Shown one piece after another: positions 1 through 7,539 of a DNA stretch of 48,445 nt. Made by a program: the position numbers and the translations under genes. The DNA comes from an uncultured Bacteroidaceae bacterium (GTDB lineage Bacteria > Bacteroidota > Bacteroidia > Bacteroidales > Bacteroidaceae), in the NCBI GenBank assembly GCA_934394435.1, contig CAKRRN010000018.1:1-48445 (forward strand). Reading direction: 5' to 3'. The notes under the pieces are model-generated. The model ran no database searches. It worked only from the letters and a program-made list of their open reading frames with translations, and had not been told where the DNA came from. Position 1 is the first letter of the stretch. Every line of letters begins with the position of its first letter.

Positions 1-17
1 TTGAATCTACCATATGA

Positions 18-25
18 CAAAGGTA
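18..25 (-). promoter_or_regulatory. Candidate -7 box of an outward-facing promoter
   Basis: Read on the minus strand this is TACCTTTG, a perfect TAnnTTTG Bacteroidetes -7 element pointing out of the left edge. No -33 TTTG is visible at the expected distance. The gene it would serve lies outside the window, so this rests on the box alone. Confidence 0.35.
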
Positions 26-51
26 GCAAAAAGTTTTAATAACATTTCAAT

Positions 52-74
52 CCCCATGAATAATCCGTTGAGCC
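52..74. repeat. Left arm of a 23-bp perfect inverted repeat
   Basis: This stretch (CCCCATGAATAATC at its left, CCGTTGAGCC at its right) is the exact reverse complement of positions 48370-48392. The arms lie 51 and 53 bp from the two ends of the window. The match does not continue in either direction. A dispersed intergenic repeat is likelier than a transposon end, because no transposase lies between the arms. Confidence 0.9.
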
Positions 75-106
75 AATCCAATGGCAGGTTTAGATCATAG
101 ACGCAT

Positions 107-148
107 AAACGGCAACGCCTACCCTAACCAGGACGAGCGTTGCCGTTT
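107..148 (-). terminator. Strong hairpin terminator downstream of asd
   Basis: A 12-bp perfect stem, AAACGGCAACGC (107-118) with GCGTTGCCGTTT (137-148), encloses an 18-nt loop. It lies about 75 bp past the asd stop. On the minus strand the stem ends in TTTAT; on the plus strand it runs into TTTATCTC. It may work in both directions. Confidence 0.75.
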
Positions 149-224
149 ATCTCTTACCTATATGAAGTGATTAGCAATGTATCAAAACAATTGTTTTTTA
201 CTTCACGTCAAATCCGTGAGGCAA

Positions 225-1235
225 TCACTTTACATTGCCCACCTTTATCAGATACTCAGCTATCTGCACCGCATTCAGAGCAGCACCTTTCTTAATCTGA
301 TCACCGACAAGCCAGAAGGTAATGCCATTCTCGTTTGCCAAATCCTTGCGGATACGTCCCACGTAGACATCATCCTTACCTGCCAGGAACAGAGGCATTG
401 GATATACCTTATTGGCAGGATCATCCATAAGCTGAACACCCTTACCCTCTTTGATGGCCTGCGCAAAAGCTTCAGGAGAAACAGGTTGCTCTGTCTCTGC
501 CCATATTGCCTCAGAATGGCTGCGAAGACTTGGTACACGTACACACATGGCAGAGCACTGAGCATCTGTATGCATGATTTTACGTGTCTCGTTAAACATC
601 TTCATCTCTTCCTTGGTGTAACCATTGTCGGTGAATACATCAATCTGTGGAATGACATTGTATGCCAACTGATAAGCGAACTTATTCACGGTTACAGGCT
701 TTCCGTCAAGCACTTCACGATATTGCTGTTCCAATTCTGCCATAGCAGCAGCCCCTGCCCCACTGGCAGCTTGATAAGACGCTACATGTATGCGTTTGAT
801 GTGGCTCAGATTCTCAAGACACTGCAGAGCCACCACCATCATAATAGTGGTGCAGTTCGGATTAGCGATAATACCCTTTGGACGTGTCAGAGCATCTTCT
901 GCATTACACTCTGGCACAACCAGAGGCACTTGCTCATCCATGCGGAAAGCAGAAGAGTTGTCTATCATCACTGCTCCGTACTTGGTGATAGTATCGGCAA
1001 ACTCACGGCTCACACCAGCTCCTGCACTGGTAAAAGCTATATCAACTCCCTTGAAGTCATCATTATGCTGAAGCAGTTTCACCTCCACCTCCTTGCCTCG
1101 GAAGTTATACTTGGCTCCAGCACTCCGCTGACTACCAAACAACAGCAATTCATCCACTGGGAAGTTTCTCTCTTCCAGCACTCTCAGAAATTCCTGACCA
1201 ACGGCACCGCTGGCACCTACAATTGCTACTCTCAT
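225..1235 (-). CDS. asd: Aspartate-semialdehyde dehydrogenase
   Basis: This enzyme reduces aspartyl-4-phosphate to aspartate-4-semialdehyde with NADPH, the branch point toward lysine/diaminopimelate, threonine and methionine. The 336-residue length is normal. The N-terminus has the Rossmann motif GASGAVGQE (about residues 7-15), the nucleophilic Cys is C128 in NPNCTT, and RSHSEAIWAE near residue 240 carries the expected His. The start is supported by a TAATTTTG -7 box about 33 bp upstream. The gene diverges from the antiporter at 1379 and ends before a strong hairpin. DapA, the next enzyme toward diaminopimelate, is also in this window at 31545. Large ORFs on the opposite strand within this gene are shadows. 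The family assignment is very secure. Confidence 0.96.
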   Translation of the reverse strand: MRVAIVGASGAVGQEFLRVLEERNFPVDELLLFGSQRSAGAKYNFRGKEVEVKLLQHNDDFKGVDIAFTSAGAGVSREFADTITKYGAVMIDNSSAFRMDEQVPLVVPECNAEDALTRPKGIIANPNCTTIMMVVALQCLENLSHIKRIHVASYQAASGAGAAAMAELEQQYREVLDGKPVTVNKFAYQLAYNVIPQIDVFTDNGYTKEEMKMFNETRKIMHTDAQCSAMCVRVPSLRSHSEAIWAETEQPVSPEAFAQAIKEGKGVQLMDDPANKVYPMPLFLAGKDDVYVGRIRKDLANENGITFWLVGDQIKKGAALNAVQIAEYLIKVGNVK

Positions 1236-1267
1236 CTGATTATCCTATCTTTATTGATTTGCCATCG

Positions 1268-1275
1268 CAAAATTA
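1268..1275 (-). promoter_or_regulatory. -7 box of the asd promoter
   Basis: The minus strand reads TAATTTTG, matching TAnnTTTG. Transcription would begin near 1262, giving a leader of about 27 nt before the asd ATG. No clear -33 element is seen. Confidence 0.55.
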
Positions 1276-1329
1276 CTCATTTATTCACAATAAACAGAAG
1301 AACAGAACAAACAATTCGCTGAAAAAACG

Positions 1330-1337
1330 TACCTTTG
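1330..1337 (+). promoter_or_regulatory. -7 box of the antiporter promoter
   Basis: TACCTTTG matches TAnnTTTG and lies 42 bp before the ATG at 1379. It also shows that the longer upstream reading frame (from 1223) is not the translated start, because that frame begins before the promoter. Confidence 0.6.
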
Positions 1338-1378
1338 TACAATATATATATAATTTTTGTATAAAGAATAACCCAAGC

Positions 1379-3505
1379 ATGCCCTTCACACTTATGCATC
1401 CTGCCACAGCTTTGATTACAGACCCCACATGGATATTCTTTGTTGTATTGGGCATTATACTGCTTGCGCCTATGCTCTTTCGCCGCCTTCGCATACCACA
1501 TATCATTGGTCTCATTCTGGCAGGTATATTGGTTGGAGAACATGGGCTAAACCTTCTAAGTCGCGACAGTTCCTTCGAGCTATTCGGCCAAGTGGGTATC
1601 TATTATATAATGTTTCTGGCTGCGCTTGAGTTGGATATGGGCAGTGTTGCCCACTATGGTCGTAAGGGACTCTGTTTCGGAATACTCACCTTTGCCATAC
1701 CCCTGGTGATGGGTTGGTGGTCATGCCATTACCTGTTACATTACGGCACCTTGACCAGTCTGTTAATGGCCAGCATACTTGCCTCACATACATTGGTCAG
1801 CTATCCCATTGTAAGTCGATATGGCATCGCACGCCACAGCACGGTTGTCATCAGCGTAGTGGCTACAGCCTTCGCCACTTTTGCAGCCCTTCTGATTGTG
1901 GCACTGATTGATGGTTCACAACGCGCTGACTCCTCGTTGCTCACCTGGTGTCTGTTTCCTGTCAAATGCGGTTTATACGTGGCGTTCGTCCTACTTGCTT
2001 TCCCTCGTATGGGTAGATGCTTTCTGCGCAGGTATGATGACGGAGTGATGCAGTATATCTTCATCTTAGCATTGGTATTCCTTAGCGCAGCCATGGCCAA
2101 GTTAGTGGGACTGGAAGGACTGTTAGGAGCATTCCTGGCAGGACTGGTCATCAATCGACTGATTCCCCGTACCAGTCCTCTGATGAGTCATCTGGAATTT
2201 GTTGGCAACGCACTCTTCATCCCCTATTTTCTCATTGGCGTGGGCATGATCATTGATGTGCGCTCTATGTTTGGCGATATCAGTGGGCTATGGACCATGT
2301 CAATCTTGGTTCTCACAGGTATCTTGACCAAATGGCTGGCAGCGGTAATCATGGCATGGCGAAGCGGCTACGACCGTAATGGCATGCGTTTGATGTTTGG
2401 GCTCACCAACGCCCATGCAGCAGGTGCACTTGCCATTGTGATGATAGGCATCAACCCTAAAGTAAATCTGATGGATGACCAGATGCTTAATGGAACAATG
2501 CTACTGATACTATGCAGTTGCATCGTAAGTAGCCTGTTCACCAGCAAGGGAGCACGTGCATTGGCACTCAGTGACACCACCTTAGAGGAAAACAAAGGTT
2601 CCTATCACGGAAAGTGTCTGGTGACCTACAGCCAAGAGAAAACTGTAAACGGAATGACAGAATTGGCAATGCTTATCCGCAACCCCTATATTCCCGATAG
2701 TCTGATGGGGCTCTCTGTAGCATATGATGCCGACAACAATGATGGTGTGGACCGTCATCGTCGCGGACAGAGGTTACTGGAAAAAGCTCAGAGTATAGCA
2801 GCAGCAGCCAATGTGCCCATGGCAACACTCAATCGCATGAGTACAAATATTGCGGGAGGCATCCTACATACCATCAAGGAATACGACTGTGGTGAAGTGA
2901 TTATGAGCTTGACAGACCGCACTACAGGCATGCCTAAATCATCACTTGGTACGGTGATAGATAATGTGCTAAATGGTTCACACCGCGAAGTGATGGCCAT
3001 ACGTTGCATTGTCCCTCCAGGAACCCTGCGACGTGTACTGGTGGCAGTGCCACAGAAAGCGGAATATGAAGTAGGATTCTATAAATGGTTGGAGCATATA
3101 TGTCGTATAGGGGAACAACTGGACTGCCATCTGGAGTTCCGTGCTCACCATGATACGCTCCCATACATACGTGGCTACATGCAAAACAAACATGCCAGTG
3201 TTCGGAGCGAATATCAAGAGATGAACGTCTGGAACAAATGGCTATCCCTGCAGAAAGAGACTGGCAAAGACACCCTGCTCGTCATCGTATCCGCCCGCCC
3301 AGGATTTATCTCCTATAAGCCTGGTTTTGACCAGCTTCCTCATCTGATTCACATAAATTTCACACATACCAGCGTCATGTTGCTGTACCCAGACCAGTGG
3401 GGTGACCCTCAGGAGTCCGTTTATGTCTTCACGCCTAACGGTTCTGCGGTAACCCGTCGTCCGCGTACAATCAAGAGCTGGCTTAAACAAATCTTTATAC
3501 AATGA
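1379..3505 (+). CDS. CPA2-family cation:proton antiporter with C-terminal stress-protein-like domains
   Basis: This is probably a Na+(K+)/H+ exchanger of the inner membrane. The first roughly 400 residues hold about a dozen hydrophobic segments typical of the Na_H_exchanger fold, including FRRLRIPHIIGLILAGILVG near the N-terminus and LEGLLGAFLAGLVINR in the middle. The last roughly 300 residues are soluble and resemble universal-stress-protein (Usp) domains, probably two, as in many long Bacteroidota antiporters. I chose the ATG at 1379 (708 residues): the frame stays open to 1223, but that part precedes the -7 box and has low-complexity, non-membrane composition. The stop overlaps the next ATG (ATGA), so the two genes are translationally coupled. 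The ion specificity cannot be read from the sequence. Confidence 0.88.
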   Translation: MPFTLMHPATALITDPTWIFFVVLGIILLAPMLFRRLRIPHIIGLILAGILVGEHGLNLLSRDSSFELFGQVGIYYIMFLAALELDMGSVAHYGRKGLCFGILTFAIPLVMGWWSCHYLLHYGTLTSLLMASILASHTLVSYPIVSRYGIARHSTVVISVVATAFATFAALLIVALIDGSQRADSSLLTWCLFPVKCGLYVAFVLLAFPRMGRCFLRRYDDGVMQYIFILALVFLSAAMAKLVGLEGLLGAFLAGLVINRLIPRTSPLMSHLEFVGNALFIPYFLIGVGMIIDVRSMFGDISGLWTMSILVLTGILTKWLAAVIMAWRSGYDRNGMRLMFGLTNAHAAGALAIVMIGINPKVNLMDDQMLNGTMLLILCSCIVSSLFTSKGARALALSDTTLEENKGSYHGKCLVTYSQEKTVNGMTELAMLIRNPYIPDSLMGLSVAYDADNNDGVDRHRRGQRLLEKAQSIAAAANVPMATLNRMSTNIAGGILHTIKEYDCGEVIMSLTDRTTGMPKSSLGTVIDNVLNGSHREVMAIRCIVPPGTLRRVLVAVPQKAEYEVGFYKWLEHICRIGEQLDCHLEFRAHHDTLPYIRGYMQNKHASVRSEYQEMNVWNKWLSLQKETGKDTLLVIVSARPGFISYKPGFDQLPHLIHINFTHTSVMLLYPDQWGDPQESVYVFTPNGSAVTRRPRTIKSWLKQIFIQ

Positions 3506-4653
3506 GCAAACTGAAACTTTCAGCCATAGCCTCATTATGGCTGGCACTGAGTATTTTTTACCCCAGCACATCTACAACCTATGCACAAGATTTCCCACGC
3601 ACAGTAAAAACGGGGCTGCAAGACAAATTTCACGTTCAAGGAATCGCTTACGACCACGAGCGGAATTGCATGTACATGTCTTTTACCACCAGTCTGGTCA
3701 AAGTAGATATGCAAGGGCGAGTATTGGGTAGCGTAGATGGTCTCACAGGTCATTTGGGATGCATCTCGCTCAATCCTGACGATGGTCGTCTCTACGGCAG
3801 TCTGGAATACAAGCACGATGCCATCGGCAAGGGCATTATGGAAGGCCTGGGAGGTGTGAAGAATGACGATGAGAACGGTTTCTATATAGCCGTCTTTGAT
3901 GTGGCACGCATCAACCGAGAACATATGAGCGCACAAGAGGTGATGACATCTGTCTACGTTAAACCTGCTGTAGACGATTTCAATGCCAAAGTCACCAATC
4001 AAGGACGCACGGTAGAACACCGCTTTGGATGTTCGGGCATAGATGGTCTGACGCTGGCTCCACGCTGGGGCAAGCAAGACGGACGTATGATGCTCTATGT
4101 GGCTTACGGAATTTACTCCGAGAATGACCGTACTGACAATGATTATCAAGTGCTTCTCTGCTACGATGTGAAGAAGTTGAAGAAATATGAGCAGCCACTC
4201 AGCCAACAGAATCTGCATCATAGTGGACCAAAGAAATCCAACTATACCTATTACATATATACAGGCAATACCAGTTGGGGAGTTCAGAACCTCTGTTATG
4301 ACAAGCACACTGGCAACATGCTGGCAGCTGTATACACAGGTAAGAAACCTGACTGGAACAACTTCGGATTGTATGTGGCAGACGGCGGTCAAAAGCCCAA
4401 GAAGGAAATCCTGCGTGGCGTAGAGCCAAAGACAAGCGGTCTGGTAATGCCTTTGCTCCAACAAGGAGAGCAAGACAAGAAACACGGCACCTGGGGATGG
4501 CGTTTCAACTGGGGCAACACGGGACTAACCTCACTGGGCAACGGACTCTTTTATGTGTCTGTTGGAGGACGCGACAAAGCCACAGGACGACAATATTGCG
4601 AGGCACGACTATTCCGCTGGGAAGACCACAAGGGACTGGTACTCGTAGAATAA
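3502..4653 (+). CDS. Secreted protein of unknown function, possibly beta-propeller-like
   Basis: The 383-residue product begins with a signal peptide (MSKLKLSAIASLWLALSIF, cleavage near TYAQD) and has no lipobox, so it is probably periplasmic. Repeating strand-rich stretches such as VQGIAYDHERNCMYMSF, GCISLNPDDGRLYGSL and VQNLCYDKHTGNMLAAVYTG have the look of propeller blades (an 'IAYD...LYVSF' cadence), but I cannot name a family. The start overlaps the antiporter stop by four bases, implying co-transcription and coupling. A role sensing or accompanying the transporter would be pure inference. No catalytic motif was recognised. Confidence 0.75.
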   Translation: MSKLKLSAIASLWLALSIFYPSTSTTYAQDFPRTVKTGLQDKFHVQGIAYDHERNCMYMSFTTSLVKVDMQGRVLGSVDGLTGHLGCISLNPDDGRLYGSLEYKHDAIGKGIMEGLGGVKNDDENGFYIAVFDVARINREHMSAQEVMTSVYVKPAVDDFNAKVTNQGRTVEHRFGCSGIDGLTLAPRWGKQDGRMMLYVAYGIYSENDRTDNDYQVLLCYDVKKLKKYEQPLSQQNLHHSGPKKSNYTYYIYTGNTSWGVQNLCYDKHTGNMLAAVYTGKKPDWNNFGLYVADGGQKPKKEILRGVEPKTSGLVMPLLQQGEQDKKHGTWGWRFNWGNTGLTSLGNGLFYVSVGGRDKATGRQYCEARLFRWEDHKGLVLVE

Positions 4654-4749
4654 GAGGATAAACATACAACGACTGCAAGGAATTTACTCCTACAGGCGAA
4701 AGCAGATTCACAAGTCACACGAACACAGATTTATATGCAAGAAAAAAGC

Positions 4750-5439
4750 ATGATACAAGTACACGGAATCACCAAGAGCTTCGGTTCCTTACAAGTGCTG
4801 CGAGGCATTGACCTGCAAGTAAACCGTGGTGAAGTGGTGGCCATCGTAGGACCCAGTGGAGCAGGCAAGACCACTCTGCTGCAAATCATGGGCACACTGG
4901 ATCGCCCAGACGAAGGCGAGGTCATTATTGACGGGCAAAACGTGAGCCATCTCTCAGCCACAAAGCTTGCACACTTCCGCAACAAGAACATAGGTTTTGT
5001 GTTTCAGTTTCATCAGCTCTTGCCTGAATTCACAGCTCTGGAAAATGTGATGATACCAGCCTTAATAAATGGAAAGAGTAAGAAAGAAGCACGACTGAGA
5101 GCACTTGAGCTACTCGACTTCATGGGACTGACAGAGCGTGCGGACCATAAGCCCAACCAGCTATCAGGTGGTGAGAAACAAAGGGTTGCCGTAGCACGCG
5201 CCCTTACAAACCATCCTGCTGTGGTGTTTGCTGATGAGCCAAGCGGTTCGCTCGACACTCACAACAAGGAAGAGCTACATCGTCTCTTCTTCGACTTACG
5301 CGATCGCATGGGACAGACCTTCGTCATCGTCACACATGATGAGACATTAGCCAACCAGACAGACCGTACCATACACATGTTGGATGGCAATATCATCGAT
5401 ACGACAGATACATCTATCAACATAGGAAACCAGATATGA
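4750..5439 (+). CDS. ABC transporter ATP-binding protein, LolD/MacB type
   Basis: This is a soluble ATPase subunit of the LolD/FtsE/MacB group, which powers lipoprotein release from the inner membrane or tripartite efflux. With the ATG at 4750 it has 229 residues: Walker A GPSGAGKT (34-41), signature LSGGEKQR (about 138-145), Walker B VVFADEPSG (about 158-166) and switch His in VIVTHDE (about 193-199). An ATG five codons earlier (4735) is also possible; I prefer 4750 because the A-rich AAGAAAAAAG precedes it and homologues start MIxxxxIxKSF. No permease gene is adjacent, so its partner is elsewhere. It overlaps the next gene by ATGA and heads a three-gene coupled set. Confidence 0.9.
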   Translation: MIQVHGITKSFGSLQVLRGIDLQVNRGEVVAIVGPSGAGKTTLLQIMGTLDRPDEGEVIIDGQNVSHLSATKLAHFRNKNIGFVFQFHQLLPEFTALENVMIPALINGKSKKEARLRALELLDFMGLTERADHKPNQLSGGEKQRVAVARALTNHPAVVFADEPSGSLDTHNKEELHRLFFDLRDRMGQTFVIVTHDETLANQTDRTIHMLDGNIIDTTDTSINIGNQI

Positions 5440-6308
5440 GAGAGAAAGACGAACTACAGATAGGGCGCACCTGCCAACTTAAAGTAAACAGACAAGTGGA
5501 CTTTGGATTCTATCTTGACGCAGGTGAGCAGTATGGCGAAGTACTATTGCCTAACGGAGAAATACGTCCAGATATAGACATCCATATAGGAGAACCCATC
5601 GAAGTGTTTCTCTACCTTGACCCACAGGAACGTATTGTAGCCACCACCCATATGCCTCTGGCACAAGTAGGTGACTTCGCTTATCTGGAAGTGGCATGGG
5701 TCAACAACTTCGGTGCCTTCCTGCATTGGGGACCGATGAAAGACCTGTTCGTCCCTTTCCGAGAGCAGAAGATGAAGATGCAAAAAGGCAAGAGCTATAT
5801 TGTACATGTACATATCGACCCCGAAACATACCGCATCATGGCGAGTGCCAAGATAGACCACTATCTGTCACAGGACTATCCTCCCTATCACACAGGCGAC
5901 CAAGTAGACCTGCTCATCTGGCAGAAGACCGACCTTGGACTAAAAGCCATTGTAGACGGACGCTATGGTGGACTCCTCTATGATACCCAAATGTTTCGTA
6001 CCCTACACACAGGCGACCGTGTAAAAGGCTACATCAGTCAGGTACGTCCAGATGGAAAAATCGACCTCTCACTGCAATGTCCTGGCCAGCGAGGTGTGGA
6101 GGACTTCAGTGCACTGCTGCTTCGACATCTTCAGATGAATGGCGGACAAACACCCCTTGGTGATAAGAGTCCTGCGGAAGAAATTTATGCAGTGTTCGGC
6201 GTAAGTAAAAAGGTGTTCAAAAAAGCCATAGGAGACCTGTATCGACAAAGACTTATCACAATCTCTGACGATGGTATACAACTGGTCCCTAAAGAGACAC
6301 ACAGATGA
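5436..6308 (+). CDS. CvfB/YitL-like S1 RNA-binding protein
   Basis: The 290-residue product resembles CvfB of Staphylococcus, a translation- and virulence-associated RNA-binding factor. It shows successive S1-type OB folds: residues about 8-65 (GRTCQLKVNRQVDFGFYLDA), about 70-130 (GDFAYLEVAWVNNFGAFLHWG), and about 150-215 (GDQVDLLIWQKTDLGLKAIV and GDRVKGYISQVRPDGKIDLSL). The C-terminus has a winged-helix-like segment (AEEIYAVFGVSKKVFKKAIGD). Both ends overlap neighbours by ATGA-type junctions, so it is translated within the same transcript as the ABC ATPase and the GH53-like lipoprotein. Its RNA targets are unknown. Confidence 0.88.
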   Translation: MREKDELQIGRTCQLKVNRQVDFGFYLDAGEQYGEVLLPNGEIRPDIDIHIGEPIEVFLYLDPQERIVATTHMPLAQVGDFAYLEVAWVNNFGAFLHWGPMKDLFVPFREQKMKMQKGKSYIVHVHIDPETYRIMASAKIDHYLSQDYPPYHTGDQVDLLIWQKTDLGLKAIVDGRYGGLLYDTQMFRTLHTGDRVKGYISQVRPDGKIDLSLQCPGQRGVEDFSALLLRHLQMNGGQTPLGDKSPAEEIYAVFGVSKKVFKKAIGDLYRQRLITISDDGIQLVPKETHR

Positions 6309-7444
6309 AGAAAACGCGCATCATTTTCCCTTTTCTCCTGCTGTTTCTGACCATAGCATCGTGTGGAGGTGACGATCCCGTCATACCTCCCAATCCCCAA
6401 CCGTCTGTTCCCTCAGACAGCACACTTGTGCCAGACAGCACTGGAAAAGACAGTTTGCCCGATATCCAGCCAGAAGATTTTGCCCGCGGAGCGGATATCA
6501 GCTGGTACACTCAGATGGAGGACGAGGGAAAGAAGTTTTATTCATGGAACCACCGTGAACCAATGGACTGCCCTGCTGTCATGCATGACTTGGGACTGAA
6601 CACTGTTGCCTTGCGCCTTTTGGTAAACCCGACAGACGGCTATTGCGGACTCGAAGACGTGTTAGAAAAAGCTGAACGAGTTCGCCAATTGGACATGGAC
6701 CTCCTGCTGAGTCTTCATCTGAGCGACACCATTGCCACCAACACGCTACAGCGTACGCCAAAGGAATGGCAGGGACATGACTTCGACCAATTGCTGCAAG
6801 ACGTGCAAGACCATATTACCAGTAGCTTACAGACACTCACAGAAAAGGGCATACACCCCCGATGGGTACAAATAGGCAACCAGTTGAGTAGCGGATTACT
6901 TTGGCCCGAAGGAGACCTCACACGTCATGCCAGTCAGTATACGGCACTGGTCAGATCCGCTTGCTTGGCAACAAGACAAGCATGTCCCGACGCCATGATT
7001 ATCATTTCGGCAGGAAATTCCATCAACCAACCTGCCCTATGCAACGTCTTAGATGGGCTTCGCAGCACGGATTATGACCAAATCGGACTCATGCTCTACC
7101 CCAGCCTGTCCGTTGGAACCACGTTCCTGCCCACAGGCACCGCAGCATCCTACAAGGTTGAGAATGAAAACGATGCAATCACATTCACTATGCAGACTAT
7201 AGACATGCTCTACAACAGATATCGCAAGCCCTGCATGATTGTGGAATGTGGAGTACCAGTAAGCAAAGAAACCGCAAGTAGCATGTATATGCGCCAACTG
7301 GTTTTAGAAGCCAGAAACAACAATACATGCCGAGGAGTCATCTACCATGAGCCTGAGGCTTATGAGGGATGGATGGGATATACCCAAGGGGCTTTCCTCA
7401 GCAACGGACGTCCCACACAAATTATTGACGCACTCACAAAGTGA
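6305..7444 (+). CDS. GH53-like lipoprotein with substituted acid/base residue
   Basis: The 379-residue lipoprotein (lipobox TIASC, Cys20) resembles glycoside hydrolase family 53 endo-beta-1,4-galactanases: FARGADISWYTQMEDEGKKF (about 58-77), ALRLLVNPTDGYCGLEDV and LLLSLHLSDT match family blocks. In active members the acid/base Glu sits in a [IV]GNE...GxLWPxG motif. Here it reads IGNQLSSGLLWPEG, with CAG at 6881-6883 giving Q193. The nucleophile-region Glu is kept (IVECGVP, E314). The family's usual DP..Q block after SDT is eroded (ATNTLQRTPKEW). So the fold looks like GH53 but hydrolysis is doubtful; a glycan-binding role is an inference. It overlaps cvfB by ATGA. No SusC/SusD pair is nearby, unlike typical galactan loci. 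Confidence 0.8.
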   Translation: MKKTRIIFPFLLLFLTIASCGGDDPVIPPNPQPSVPSDSTLVPDSTGKDSLPDIQPEDFARGADISWYTQMEDEGKKFYSWNHREPMDCPAVMHDLGLNTVALRLLVNPTDGYCGLEDVLEKAERVRQLDMDLLLSLHLSDTIATNTLQRTPKEWQGHDFDQLLQDVQDHITSSLQTLTEKGIHPRWVQIGNQLSSGLLWPEGDLTRHASQYTALVRSACLATRQACPDAMIIISAGNSINQPALCNVLDGLRSTDYDQIGLMLYPSLSVGTTFLPTGTAASYKVENENDAITFTMQTIDMLYNRYRKPCMIVECGVPVSKETASSMYMRQLVLEARNNNTCRGVIYHEPEAYEGWMGYTQGAFLSNGRPTQIIDALTK

Positions 7445-7539
7445 ATGTCCCCCCACACAGGGATACAGCTCATGGCTGTAAGGATATGCACTCACTTACA
7501 TAAGACAACCATATTCATCAACAAACAAAAACAAAACCA

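Noticed and set aside
177..1322. 381-codon plus-strand ORF covering asd
   Set aside because: It is antisense to a textbook asd gene along its whole length; the product is rich in His, Cys, Leu and Ile without domains, as expected for a shadow.
1223..1378. 52-codon N-terminal extension of the CPA2 antiporter
   Set aside because: It begins upstream of the TACCTTTG promoter box, inside the divergent promoter region, and codes for Asn/Lys-rich sequence unlike an antiporter N-terminus.
3535..4485. 316-codon minus-strand ORF
   Set aside because: It is antisense to the secreted protein gene at 3502, which has a signal peptide and coupled start; the antisense product has no recognisable domain.
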